The notes under the pieces are model-generated. The model searched no databases. It was not told the origin of the DNA and saw only the letters and a list, made by a program, of their open reading frames with translations. The translations under genes and the position numbers were made by a program. Positions 17,256-27,087 of a stretch of 64,000 nt of DNA are shown here, one piece after another; positions within the stretch are counted from its first letter, which is position 1, and every line of letters starts with the position of its first letter. This stretch comes from JAIROC01 sp031553535 (lineage in GTDB: Bacteria > Bacteroidota > Bacteroidia > Bacteroidales > WCHB1-69): positions 15,191 through 79,190 of the forward strand of contig JAVBLM010000017.1 in assembly GCA_031553535.1 (NCBI GenBank), read 5' to 3'.

Positions 17256-17288
17256 AAAAAGCCGGTGAAACCTTATAATTTCACCGGC
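17256..17288 (-). terminator. Intrinsic terminator, probably that of ompA
   Basis: A perfect 10-bp stem (GCCGGTGAAA at 17261-17270 with 17279-17288) with an 8-nt loop. Read on the minus strand it is followed by five T. It now lies 0.9 kb from the ompA stop; removing the putative element 17302-18191 would put it about 27 bp after that stop. Confidence 0.75.
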
Positions 17289-17301
17289 CTATGACTATAA
17301 A

Positions 17302-18191
17302 TAACGTGAGTTCGGAATCGAGAACAATCATCCGTACATTATCCGGATTAATTAAATTGGTAAATTGGGTGTAGAATTGGTAATGCTCTTCATTATAAAG
17401 AGGGTTGGGATTTATTCGTTTTATTTTCATGATAAATAGTTTTATATAATTAATAAAAAATAAATTACAGCATAAAGAAAAAGGGAAAGCGCGGAATGTA
17501 CCGGCAGCCCGGATTCCGCGATTCTACCTTGTTCCTTGACGTCAGGCAGCCCAGATTCCGTGATTCTACCCTGTCCCTCCACGTCAGGCAGCCTAGATTC
17601 CGTGATTCTACCCTGTCCCTCGACGTCAGGCAGCCTAGATTCCGTGATTCTACCCTGTCCCTCGACGTCGGACAGCCTAGATTCCGTGATTCTACCCTGT
17701 CCCTCGACGTCAGACAGCCTAGATTCCGTGATTCTACCCTGTCCCTCGGCGTGGGGCAGCCTGGATTCCATGAGTCTTCCTTGTCTCTGTTGGCGTAAAG
17801 CTGCACCAAAAGGAAATATATATGTTCAGAAGGTGGCCCGGCCTCATTTGTTCTATCAATACCGGCTCCCGGATTCCCAGGGGTATAGCATTTTGTCCGG
17901 TTGTATATAAATAAAAAATTCCTGTAAGGAAAGGAATGAATACCTTCTTTCATTCTTTTCTCAAAGACCGGAAGATGATGTTGCCTGTTTTGCGGTATCA
18001 TATAGGGGTCCATTTTAAAATCTTTTCAAGATAAACTACCTCGCAGCAGAGCTGACGAGGTAGTCAGTTGAATATTTTATTTGTTTTACCGAAGCAAAGC
18101 TTCGAGGAATTAAAACCTTTAAGTTATTAAATCATGTAAATCATTTCGATATTGTTTAAACAAACTAAATTTTGATTCCGAACTCACGTTA
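17302..18191. mobile_element. Putative 0.9-kb inverted-repeat-bounded element
   Basis: An 18-bp perfect inverted repeat, TAACGTGAGTTCGGAATC, lies at 17302-17319 with its complement at 18174-18191. Both ends are flanked by TAAA (17298-17301 and 18192-18195), which could be a 4-bp target duplication, though it is short and AT-rich. The interval separates ompA from its likely terminator. It holds the 42-bp tandem array and several small hairpins, including ACTACCTCG/CGAGGTAGT near 18030-18060, but no transposase. A 182-aa minus-strand open frame (17465-18013) crosses the array. It is therefore a non-autonomous element at most. Confidence 0.55.
17499..17792. repeat. Seven-unit 42-bp tandem repeat array (locus A)
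   Basis: Seven 42-bp units start at 17499, 17541, 17583, 17625, 17667, 17709 and 17751, with a core of GGCAGCCTAGATTCCGTGAT followed by TCTACCCTGTCCCTCGAC. The inner units are almost identical and the edge units diverge. Because 42 is a multiple of three, reading frames stay open on both strands; minus-strand frames encode 14-residue repeats (for example GRITESRLPDVEGQ). A second array of the same unit lies at 48528-48737. Confidence 0.9.
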
Positions 18192-18204
18192 TAAATAGAA
18201 ATCT

Positions 18205-19713
18205 TTATTTATCTATTATTACAACTACCCTACGATTCTTCATTTTCCCTTCCGGAGTATCGTTGGTGGCTACGGGGTTTACTTCCCCTTTGGAGACAGT
18301 CCGGATACGACTGGCATTAATACCGTGACTTATCATGTACTGTTTTACTGCTTCAGCACGTTGAAGGCCTACTTTCAAGTTTATTTCTTCTGTGCCTGTG
18401 TTACAAGTATATCCTTCCAGAAGAATCTTCACATCAGGATATTTCTTCAGGTCTGCAACTTGTTTATCTGCAAGCTGTTTTTGTGCTTCTGTTAATCCGA
18501 TAACACCATTTTCGTAATTGTCGATGGTTACAGTTGTAAATGCAGATTGCGTTGTAGAAACAGGTTGAGCAACAGCAGTTTGTGTTTGAACAGGCTTTGT
18601 AACCGGTTGTGTCACTGTAACTGATTCCTGAACGGTCTTATTTTCAGTCTGTTGTTCCTGAACTTGTTCCTCTATCAGTTTCTCCAGTTTAACAGGTTCT
18701 GTTATAGTCTCTGTTACTATAGCAACTATCACTTCTTCTTTCTTTTTCTTCTTATCCGCTTTAACTTCCTTATCGGCTTTGTCTTTTTTCCCTGCCTCTT
18801 TTCCACAGTCGAAAGCAAATTTCACCTTCAGTCCCAAAGATGCAGGATGTATTTTGGAAACACTCGCTTGGTTATTACTACCATATGTGGAATTAATAAC
18901 GCTATTGTTCTGCAATGTAGTGGCCGCCGGATTATTCGGATCGGAAGCAACGGTAGCAAGAGGTTGTGTGGGAGATTCTTTCTGGATATTCAAGAAGCCA
19001 TAGTCAAAGTATACACCTGTATATATGGAGAATATAGGGCATACCCGCCATTTTCCTCCCAGTTCTACGGAAGCCATACAGCTGAGCTTGGTTTCAAACT
19101 CTTTCTTATCATATGATTTATCGAATATTCCATATCCCATATCGGTATAATCGGTTAAATTGGTAGGGTCGTCTCCTCCCCAGGTAGTATTGTCAAAAGG
19201 AAAGAAAGCAGATGTAGTCAATTGATTATCTCCAATCTTATAGGTGGCTTTAACCGGTATTCCCAACTTTGCTCCGAAGGCAACATAAAACTTATGTTTC
19301 CCACTGGTTTGGTATTGGGCCATAAGAGGGATATTTACATAGTAAGCACTTTGCTTTTCTTTGTAGGCATCGAAGCCATATCCGAAAACATGATCTTCGT
19401 TGAGATAGGAATCAGCAGCAGCCACGTCGTAGCTGGCGTTAAATCCGTCAGGAAAAGTTGCCGAAGCGTTATAGCAGGAAAATTCCGCCCCTATTCCCAA
19501 ACTCCAGTTACGGGTGAAGAAATATGCATAACTCAAGCCAGCATTACCGCCAAAACCATTCTTTTGCGTACCCATATCCATTTTATAATATAGTGTAGAC
19601 CATCCGCCTGCCCCATAAATACTAATTTCGTGCTTCTTTTGCTCTTGGGCAAACCCTGTGATTGTTAATGCTATCATGGCAAATAACATGAGACTTATCC
19701 TAGTACTTTTCAT
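18205..19713 (-). CDS. Outer-membrane beta-barrel protein with OmpA C-terminal domain
   Basis: I start it at the ATG at 19713 (502 aa), which opens a signal peptide (MKSTRISLMLFAMIALTITGFA|QEQ); the frame is open 14 codons further. The N-terminal about 300 residues are a PorT/OprF-like barrel with aromatic-rich strands. Then comes a Lys/Asp/Glu-rich stretch (GKEAGKKDKADKEVKADKKKKKEE shortened here), a V/T/Q-rich linker (about 320-390) and an OmpA peptidoglycan-binding domain ending with NRRVVVIIDK. It should anchor the outer membrane to peptidoglycan. It lies downstream of the 1930-aa secreted protein gene. Confidence 0.82.
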   Translation of the reverse strand: MKSTRISLMLFAMIALTITGFAQEQKKHEISIYGAGGWSTLYYKMDMGTQKNGFGGNAGLSYAYFFTRNWSLGIGAEFSCYNASATFPDGFNASYDVAAADSYLNEDHVFGYGFDAYKEKQSAYYVNIPLMAQYQTSGKHKFYVAFGAKLGIPVKATYKIGDNQLTTSAFFPFDNTTWGGDDPTNLTDYTDMGYGIFDKSYDKKEFETKLSCMASVELGGKWRVCPIFSIYTGVYFDYGFLNIQKESPTQPLATVASDPNNPAATTLQNNSVINSTYGSNNQASVSKIHPASLGLKVKFAFDCGKEAGKKDKADKEVKADKKKKKEEVIVAIVTETITEPVKLEKLIEEQVQEQQTENKTVQESVTVTQPVTKPVQTQTAVAQPVSTTQSAFTTVTIDNYENGVIGLTEAQKQLADKQVADLKKYPDVKILLEGYTCNTGTEEINLKVGLQRAEAVKQYMISHGINASRIRTVSKGEVNPVATNDTPEGKMKNRRVVVIIDK

Positions 19714-19781
19714 GTTTAATTGTATTATCTTGTTTCTAAATATTCTTGTTTTCATTTGATTACCATTTTTATAAGGTAAGA

Positions 19782-19881
19782 ATATTCAACAGGTGCTTTT
19801 TTTGCCCCCTATCCCCTGAAGGGGGAATGCAATAAATTAGCACTTTGTGAAAGTAGGGGTAAATAAATACCTGTTGAATAT
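19782..19881. repeat. 100-bp hairpin-like element between cargo gene and ompA
   Basis: A 13-bp perfect inverted repeat, ATATTCAACAGGT (19782-19794) with its complement (19869-19881), extended inward by imperfect pairing to the CCCC/GGGG blocks. Inside lies a C-run/G-run hairpin (near 19805-19826). The segment is noncoding and lies between the stop of the ... 1930-aa gene's neighbour region and the ompA start, on the path of minus-strand transcription. It resembles a REP- or MITE-like palindrome. Confidence 0.55.
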
Positions 19882-19894
19882 CCTCATTCTCTTT

Positions 19895-22800
19895 TTATTG
19901 AACAATCACTTTCATTCTACCTTTTATTTCTCCTCTTGTTGTTAAACTAATAATATAGCTTCCCGGATTTTGCGGCATTTCTACCTGTAAAGAAGCATCC
20001 GGGTTTTGTATACTAATGAGACGTCCTTCTATATCATAAATAGACACCACGATGTCTTCAAATTCTTCATTTGTTAGTGATGTTTCAATCGTTGCAAAAG
20101 ATGATGTTTGAGAAGGGTTCGGGAAGATCGACATCTTCAGACTCTTGCTATTCATTAAAATAGGACATAACGGAACATTTGTAAATGCCTTTCCATTCTG
20201 ATCTGTACCTGATACTACAGCATGGTAATATCCTCCTTCGGAAGGCCTGATATTGTTTTTGGTTTCTCCCTGAAGCAATGTATTATCCTTATACCATTTA
20301 AAGGAAGTGAATTGATATCCGCCATTATTTACAGGATTATTGATCACAGAAAGGGAGTTTCCGATCCGTTCCTTGTAGAACTCGGTTCCAAACGGGATTA
20401 CAACATTTACAGTATAAGTTTTATGATGGTTTCCATCGGCAGAAGTTACTTCTATCAAAAGGGTTTGTATCCCCGGTTCAAGGAAAGTAAATGTCTGCGA
20501 ATTTCCACTTACACCATTCATGGTTACTGTTCCTGACTGAGCCGGAGTAGCCGTAATAGTAGAGGAATTATCTCCACAAGAAAGAGTAAGGGTATAATCC
20601 AGCATATCAGAATCGAATGCAGGAGATAACACACCCGTGCTGGCAGTAAGTCCATCCAGGTATGCATCGGAAGAGGAAAGAATGGTTACCGTAACCATCG
20701 CCGTATCGCTACAGCCGGAAGCATTAACTCCAACAATATAATATTGATTTACACCCTCGGTAGATACAATATTTCCGACAGAGTTGAAATTGTTGTCATA
20801 ATAAGTAAAACTTGTGATGCCTGCAATAGAGCCTGACTTAAGCGTCAAAGCAGACAAATCAACCGTTGCGGGAACATATACCGTGTCGGGGTCTGCAAAG
20901 CTGAACTCCGGCTTGGCAAGAATAGTCACATTGGTAACAGATGATGTATCCATACATCCGCCTGCATTGCTGACAACTACTTTCACTGTTCCTATTGTGG
21001 TACCGTTCCATTGGATAGAAGCAATATTGGTATTTCCACCTGCAATAACAGTACCTTCTTCCACAATCCATTCATAGAAAGCCACACCGGAGATGGTTGT
21101 ATATTCTTCTACACTGCCGGCACACACTGATGCAGCGCCTGTGATAGCAGGAGTAGTATGATCGTCAATAATAATATTAACTAACAATGATGTGTCGGTA
21201 CAACCATTTGTATTGGTAACAGCTACCTCGATTGTTCCGCTGCCTGCTGTACCCCAATCGATCGTTACCATATCGGTTGGTCCGCCTGAAGTTATCAGAC
21301 CTCCGGTTACAATCCATTCGTAAGAAATCATATCGGAAGCAGTAGAGTAAATCTCGGTTGAGTTGGTACATACTGTTTTGTTACCGGTAATATCCGGTGA
21401 AGGAAGCGCATTGATAGTTACCTCGATTGTATCCGAACCGAAACAGTTACCATTGCTATATGTTACGATAACTTCTCCCGTACCGGCAGCTGTCCAATCC
21501 ACGGTAATACTGTTGCTATTATGACCTGTGGCGATGGTTCCTCCGGTTACCGTCCATGCATAATTACTTTTGCCAGATTCTGTACCATATGTTTCCGTTG
21601 TGTTTTCACATACGGACAACGTACCTGTAATTACAGGTTCCGGCAAGGGGTTAACAACCAATGTATCATATACGGCAAGCAGTGTAAGATCACTCACACA
21701 TCCTGTCATCGTATTTTCTATGGACAACAATTGAGAGATAGTAGTCACTATAGGTTGAACCGGAATGGTATAGCTTGTAGCAGGTGTTGGAGATTCCAAT
21801 TCTTCCACTGTACCCCACGTTGCTCCATTATCCGTAGATAGCCGGTAAGTTACTTTGTTCCCGTTATTGGTTACGTTACTGAAAATAAAGTTAGCCGATT
21901 CGCCGACGCAAATGGTATCTTTATCCAAAGCAAGGTTAGCGGTTGGTAATTGGTTCACTGTAATGGTATCATAGATTCCTAATCCTGAAACGTCATAACT
22001 ACATCCTGTTAATGTGTTTCCCACAAGTAATAACTGTGCAACGGCATTGGAAGTAGGAGCAATTTTCAATATATCGGATGATGTTAAGATAATATTAGCT
22101 CCTATCGGAACATTATTACCTGAAAGAAATGTAAAAGTCAATGTATCTGCTCCGTTGGTCACCGTTCCGATAGTTATGGTTACGGTATCCCCGGTACATA
22201 TTTCTGTTGTAGAGAAAGAAAGATTACCGGTAGGAAGACCCACAAGGTCAACTGTTCCTTTAATCGAATCACCCCATGTTATGGCTCTATCGGCTGCATC
22301 TACAATATAGATATTATAGCCAACGCCTGTATGTGGATTTATGGATTTACTTGCCAATGTAAAATACGAGGTTGCATCCGTTAATGGGAATCCTGTTAGA
22401 GGATGGCCAAAATAGCCTTTCCCGGTCACGTTATCGATAGACATTGGAGCAAAGGTACCGGTAGCCGTACCATCCAAACTGTATTTTAATTCCAGTGAGT
22501 CGGCAAGTGCCGGATTGAGAAGCTCTACGCATACCAAAGCATCTTCTCCTGCTTTACAATTGGCAACGACAGAAACAGAAAAAGGAACTTCGGTACATGT
22601 GACCTCTGCCCCCGAAGCCAAGTCCGTGTTAAGTACAGGTTCAGGCAGTGCCGTTACGGATACTGTGATGTTTTGTAAATCAGTACTTGTATTTACGCAT
22701 CCTGTTACCGTATTTTCCAAGCTCATCACTCTGGCCATATAACTGCCTAGCGCCAAGGGCCCAAAGGTAATTGTGTAGGATGATTCTCCGGGTTCCCCTT

Positions 22801-25687
22801 CAAGTGTTTGTGTTGCGCCCCACATTGATCCACCATCAGTGCTCAATTGATATCCTATTTTATTCGTTCCATTTGTTATATTGATAACCGATAAGCTTGC
22901 CGTTTCGTCGAGACAGGTAATAGAAGATGACAAGGACAACTCTGCTGTTGGGAGGCCGGCAAGACTTACCGATCCTGCTATTACATTTCCATAAACAGTA
23001 GTATCAACTGCATCTACCATAGCAAACGAATAGTTTACAGTGTCATGAAACAGGGTAGATTTACTGGAGATTCTGAAAGAAGACGTGGCATTTATTAAAG
23101 GAAATCCCGTTACAGGGCCAAAGAAAGCTTTTCCATTGGAAGCAAAAGAGATGGGATACCATTGGCTGTTCATCGTTTCTTTATATTGCAGTTCCAAAGA
23201 ATCAATAAACAGAGGATCTATTTGGATCAAAGCTTTCACCATCACCTTATTTTCACAAGTTGTTGAGGTTAAGCCGGTAGATACCTGGAACTCGGTATAA
23301 TTACAAATTATCGTATCCTTGTCATCCATTCCAACAACCGATAACATCGGCATTGCATGCAGGTTTACTGTCTTTTGCATTTCCGCTAAAACAATGGAAG
23401 GAGAAGTTGCATCAAGCAATTGCATAACAACAGGCACATTGGAATGCTCCGCAAAAGATTTTCCGGTTATCCTGAACTTAGATTCAATACCATCTGTCAT
23501 AGGGAATCCTGTCGAAGGGCCAAAGTAGGCATCTCCCTGACTGTTAAAAGTCAGCGGTATATATTTTCCTGCATTTACACCTTGTACTTCCAGATATTCA
23601 ACCAGAATGGAATCCTGTAATGGCGGATCTATATGAGTTAAAGTTCTCACCATGTGTCCCCCGCAGTCCGTATGTGTCTGTATAGTACAGGTATCCCGGA
23701 TACATATATCGGTAGGATAATCATCCGAAGTTAACGAATCACCCTGAACATTATTTAGATAAAGAGTGATCCATGGTGATTGAGCCCATACCTGGTTATA
23801 TTGGCTTGGCTGAGAGGCAGCACCTCTGTCAACACCATCAACCAGTAACAATGCAAATTGTATAGTATCTTTGGTTGTTTTTGTAGTCGTCTTGATACGG
23901 AAAGCCAAATATCCTGACTCTAAGCCCGACACAGCAACATTTTGCCACAATAGAAACTCTCCGGGTTTTCCACTAACCGGCCTGTCCTTAACCGGGTTAC
24001 TATACGGTTCTCCTAACCATTCAAAATATAAATTTCCGCCAGCATCTACCGATAATGGATAAAACTCCACTAAACCAATATCGCTGGAATCTTTAAACTT
24101 AATTACTTGATTAGAAGCAGCTCCACTTTTGCAACCGGCTTGTATATCGAAAACGAGATCATGCTCTTCGTTATTAGCAAAATCACAGGTATAGGTGAAA
24201 ATATCGGCCAATGGATCGCCGCTAATAAATTCGGAAGGTTTTCCGGAAGTGTTGTATTTTTTAGGTTGACCATTTACTACGAGTAAGGAATCAACGTATG
24301 CTTCGCCGCCCTTTTCGGAATTTCCAAAGCCAATAGCGGGAATGTCAACCAACCCATCTACATATAGCGTATATTCCTGGCTTTCGTACCAAACTTCATT
24401 ATATCCGTGAGGTTGATGACCGGCATAGTCAGTCGTCTTGGAGAAATCGGTACTGTCAACAAACTTAATGGTAAAGCGGATTGTATCCTTACCGGTTACA
24501 TTAGCTGTTTTTACCGGTTTTAGAATGAAAGGTTGCGAGTCCATATTTGCTTGGTTTTGCCAAAAGATAAACTCACCGGGTTTGTTGGTTACAGGCCGGG
24601 TATAAACAGGATTTCCGTAGCTATTATCAATATCCAGCCAATCCCATGCAAACGGATTGGGAGAAAACGCAGTTTGGACTATTGGGAAAAATTCAAGTTT
24701 CCCCACATCTGCCGAATCTTTAAAACAGATCACCTTGTTGGATGGCAGGTCTACTTTACATCCTGCACTCACCTCAAATATCAAATTTGTTGAATCCAAT
24801 GGAGTTGTAGTTTCCCCGGTAGATTTGAAATTGTTAAAACAGGTATAAGCAGGGAGCGGAGTAGTAGCTATGTCCGGATTAAACACAAAATCGGTTGCAT
24901 TTCCTGAAATTATTCCATATTGTGCCATAGCAGCAAATTGAGCATCTCCCGCCATAGCGGAGGTAATTCCAATCTGGGGATCAACATAAATAGTAATTTC
25001 CGCGCTTTGTGCAATTACTGTCGTATAATCATGAGGTACGCCCAATAAAGTCTTTGAAGGATTGGTGTTGTCTACCAGCAAGATTTTAAAGCTGATACTT
25101 TTGGCTGTCGTCAATTTCGCAGTAGGGATGATTTTAAAAGCGAGAGTGGAATCGACCGAGGTAAGTTTGGTCGCATCCTCCCACAAAATATACTCTCCCG
25201 GCTTATCGGTAACATACCTGTGCAGCACAGGATAACCGTAGGTATTGTCCATCTCCAACCATTCCCATTTAAGCGTGTCATTATCAAATATCAATGGATA
25301 GAATCCAACCAATGCGGCATCGTCAGGATTTGAAAAAGCGATCACTTTATTGCAAGTATCACCCGGATTACCTACAATTGGAATCATAAATACAAGATTA
25401 CCGGAATCCAAACTGACAGGTGAAGCGGGACTGCCCGGTGCAAGAGAAGCGGTTGTTTTCTCACTGCACGTATACACATGTTTCGATGGATCGTTGGAAT
25501 ACACATACTCCATGAGGTTATTCCCAACACTGGGATATTTACCCGGAGCAAGAGAGTTGAAGTAAGCAGCTCCCGCTAATTTGGCATCACCGAATCCGGT
25601 AAAGGATATGCTCATCTGTGCCTTAGATTCAAAGATTGAAAATAAAAGCGCAGAGGCCAAGATCAATTTAATAAAATTGTTTCTCAT
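19895..25687 (-). CDS. 1930-aa T9SS-secreted multidomain surface protein
   Basis: A very large exported protein of 1930 aa. The signal peptide covers about residues 1-23. The first roughly 640 residues are three long modules (each ending in a strand such as EITIYV, EYTLYV or WITLYL). Then follow modules with the pattern LYxD(T)xSLELKYK and 'GPVTGFPL', and three PKD-like domains (each with a conserved VCENTTETYG/VCTNSTEIYS/VCAGSVEEYT start). A cadherin-like beta-sandwich (about 1690-1780) and a type A T9SS sorting domain at the C-terminus (SIFPNPSQTSS to IKGRMKVIVQ) complete it. It should be exported by Sec, pass the outer membrane through T9SS and stay on the surface. The ligand or function is unknown; adhesion is a guess. 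Confidence 0.85.
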   Translation of the reverse strand: MRNNFIKLILASALLFSIFESKAQMSISFTGFGDAKLAGAAYFNSLAPGKYPSVGNNLMEYVYSNDPSKHVYTCSEKTTASLAPGSPASPVSLDSGNLVFMIPIVGNPGDTCNKVIAFSNPDDAALVGFYPLIFDNDTLKWEWLEMDNTYGYPVLHRYVTDKPGEYILWEDATKLTSVDSTLAFKIIPTAKLTTAKSISFKILLVDNTNPSKTLLGVPHDYTTVIAQSAEITIYVDPQIGITSAMAGDAQFAAMAQYGIISGNATDFVFNPDIATTPLPAYTCFNNFKSTGETTTPLDSTNLIFEVSAGCKVDLPSNKVICFKDSADVGKLEFFPIVQTAFSPNPFAWDWLDIDNSYGNPVYTRPVTNKPGEFIFWQNQANMDSQPFILKPVKTANVTGKDTIRFTIKFVDSTDFSKTTDYAGHQPHGYNEVWYESQEYTLYVDGLVDIPAIGFGNSEKGGEAYVDSLLVVNGQPKKYNTSGKPSEFISGDPLADIFTYTCDFANNEEHDLVFDIQAGCKSGAASNQVIKFKDSSDIGLVEFYPLSVDAGGNLYFEWLGEPYSNPVKDRPVSGKPGEFLLWQNVAVSGLESGYLAFRIKTTTKTTKDTIQFALLLVDGVDRGAASQPSQYNQVWAQSPWITLYLNNVQGDSLTSDDYPTDICIRDTCTIQTHTDCGGHMVRTLTHIDPPLQDSILVEYLEVQGVNAGKYIPLTFNSQGDAYFGPSTGFPMTDGIESKFRITGKSFAEHSNVPVVMQLLDATSPSIVLAEMQKTVNLHAMPMLSVVGMDDKDTIICNYTEFQVSTGLTSTTCENKVMVKALIQIDPLFIDSLELQYKETMNSQWYPISFASNGKAFFGPVTGFPLINATSSFRISSKSTLFHDTVNYSFAMVDAVDTTVYGNVIAGSVSLAGLPTAELSLSSSITCLDETASLSVINITNGTNKIGYQLSTDGGSMWGATQTLEGEPGESSYTITFGPLALGSYMARVMSLENTVTGCVNTSTDLQNITVSVTALPEPVLNTDLASGAEVTCTEVPFSVSVVANCKAGEDALVCVELLNPALADSLELKYSLDGTATGTFAPMSIDNVTGKGYFGHPLTGFPLTDATSYFTLASKSINPHTGVGYNIYIVDAADRAITWGDSIKGTVDLVGLPTGNLSFSTTEICTGDTVTITIGTVTNGADTLTFTFLSGNNVPIGANIILTSSDILKIAPTSNAVAQLLLVGNTLTGCSYDVSGLGIYDTITVNQLPTANLALDKDTICVGESANFIFSNVTNNGNKVTYRLSTDNGATWGTVEELESPTPATSYTIPVQPIVTTISQLLSIENTMTGCVSDLTLLAVYDTLVVNPLPEPVITGTLSVCENTTETYGTESGKSNYAWTVTGGTIATGHNSNSITVDWTAAGTGEVIVTYSNGNCFGSDTIEVTINALPSPDITGNKTVCTNSTEIYSTASDMISYEWIVTGGLITSGGPTDMVTIDWGTAGSGTIEVAVTNTNGCTDTSLLVNIIIDDHTTPAITGAASVCAGSVEEYTTISGVAFYEWIVEEGTVIAGGNTNIASIQWNGTTIGTVKVVVSNAGGCMDTSSVTNVTILAKPEFSFADPDTVYVPATVDLSALTLKSGSIAGITSFTYYDNNFNSVGNIVSTEGVNQYYIVGVNASGCSDTAMVTVTILSSSDAYLDGLTASTGVLSPAFDSDMLDYTLTLSCGDNSSTITATPAQSGTVTMNGVSGNSQTFTFLEPGIQTLLIEVTSADGNHHKTYTVNVVIPFGTEFYKERIGNSLSVINNPVNNGGYQFTSFKWYKDNTLLQGETKNNIRPSEGGYYHAVVSGTDQNGKAFTNVPLCPILMNSKSLKMSIFPNPSQTSSFATIETSLTNEEFEDIVVSIYDIEGRLISIQNPDASLQVEMPQNPGSYIISLTTRGEIKGRMKVIVQ

Positions 25688-26517
25688 TTCATTTTGTTTT
25701 AATTATATTTATTTTATGTTATTTCTTGTGGGGGATGGTTTACGTTGATTGTCGGCAACACCCATAAACAAACCTGATTGGAAGCAATATTGCATTCCTT
25801 CTTTATTCTTAGGATAATAAATGGTTCCCAAATTCAAGTTTTTGATATACATTCTAAAATTCATCTCTTCTACATATTTAGCCAAACATTACACTTCCCA
25901 TGCCAATCCGAACAAGTTAAGAATAAAAAATTAACATCTTATTATTTGCAAAGTCAGCACAAAAGAATATGCTACAAACGAAAGAAATGAACTTTTGTTC
26001 TTGACTTATTACCTTTTTTAAAAGAATAGAAAGACTCCGATTTGGACAAGGCTTCTGCACATATTATCAGTTATTCGCAAGGCACTAAAGCATCACTCCC
26101 ACAATGTTGTATATATTTCTTGCTGTTGGTGATAACTATTTTATTGCGAAAGAATCACCTCCCGAGATTTGAGATAGGCACTCTATTATAACAAAATTAC
26201 CCTCCAAGATTGAGACTCCCTATCCTCCTATAAATATTCATTATCAGTTGTTTGATTCAATTATCCTTCTATTCTTTTGAGGTTATACTGAAAGTAGAGA
26301 TATGATATGCCGCGTCTTTACTGATGTTCAGACAATGGCTTCGCCTTATCTGTTTTATTCTTACTTTTAGTGCCGTCTCAGATGAACAGGAAGGTTTTTC
26401 CATGTTTATTATAATCGTATTAATCAGATAATTTAATTTTTTGTTCAAGCAAAAACAAAAGCATGATTGAAAGCGTTAAGCAAACATGTTAAAAATAGAA
26501 TATTAAAATAAAAAATC
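25688..26517. other. 0.8-kb intergenic region, nothing recognised
   Basis: An AT-rich stretch with no open frame that I can support; the short frames carry no domain. It must contain the promoter of the 1930-aa gene (reading left from 25687) and of the small gene at 26518. I see no clear repeats. Confidence 0.5.
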
Positions 26518-26859
26518 ATGGAAAACAAGTATAAAGACGAACCATTCGAGGGAAATCCTAACCCTTCTATCACACTAACTCGTGAACAATTTGACAGATG
26601 GAACGACCAGGGACATTTTATGTCATTGGAAGATGCTATTAATAAAACAAGGTCATTTGTAAAGTTACCAAAGAAAATTGCATTGAATGATTATGTGAAC
26701 ACTAATCTATCGGAACTTATCTTTGAACACTATAGATATGTAAAGATAAATAATGACGATAGTATTGTGTTTATTACCGAGAACGGAACTGTGGACAATG
26801 ACTCAATAACCGTAAACGGAGCCTATAAGATCGCTAAAGAAATATCATTCCATGCATAA
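26518..26859 (+). CDS. Hypothetical protein, 113 aa
   Basis: I do not recognise this protein. It is 113 aa, soluble, without a signal peptide or membrane segment, with a mixed alpha/beta pattern and a C-terminal half rich in short strands (RYVKINNDDSIVFITENGTV). The start ATG is preceded by an A/T-rich leader typical of Bacteroidota. A weak hairpin (26878-26885 with 26894-26901) follows its stop. The next gene downstream is the fluoride channel gene, but that has its own promoter and riboswitch. Confidence 0.5.
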   Translation: MENKYKDEPFEGNPNPSITLTREQFDRWNDQGHFMSLEDAINKTRSFVKLPKKIALNDYVNTNLSELIFEHYRYVKINNDDSIVFITENGTVDNDSITVNGAYKIAKEISFHA

Positions 26860-26949
26860 TTTTGATATTTACGGGTAAATTATCCTTAAAGAGGGATAAT
26901 TATCTCAGGGTTGTCGGCAGAAAAGATGCCGGGGATATAAATAATATGC

Positions 26950-26957
26950 TATTTTTG
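26950..26957 (+). promoter_or_regulatory. -7 element of the crcB transcript
   Basis: TATTTTTG matches TAnnTTTG. The predicted start, about 6-8 bp later, lies just before the riboswitch at 26968. No -33 TTG sits at the optimal distance. Confidence 0.45.
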
Positions 26958-26967
26958 TAGCCTGAAT

Positions 26968-27029
26968 TTGGGGAATGGAACTTCCCTTTCATAAACCACT
27001 GATTCAAAGAGCTGATAGTTCCTGCTTGT
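26968..27029 (+). promoter_or_regulatory. Fluoride riboswitch (crcB motif)
   Basis: The segment beginning GGGGAATGGAACTTCCC fits the fluoride aptamer. P1 is GGGA/TCCC (26971-26974 with 26983-26986), its loop is ATGGAACT, and the loop GGAAC (26977-26981) can form the diagnostic pseudoknot with GTTCC (27018-27022). The conserved ATAAAC and GCTGAT segments are in their expected places. P3 is imperfect by eye. It lies about 60 bp upstream of a CrcB fluoride channel gene, the classic target. Confidence 0.75.
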
Positions 27030-27087
27030 ATAATCATAAATGATGATCCACAGTAGGATTCTTTCATTTTTAAATAGTATCAATAAT

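Noticed and set aside
17499..17792. 42-bp array as a CRISPR
   Set aside because: The units are contiguous with no unique spacers, and no cas gene is in the window. It is a tandem repeat.
26878..26901. Hairpin after the 113-aa gene as a terminator
   Set aside because: The stem is short and no T-run follows. Mentioned only in that gene's entry.
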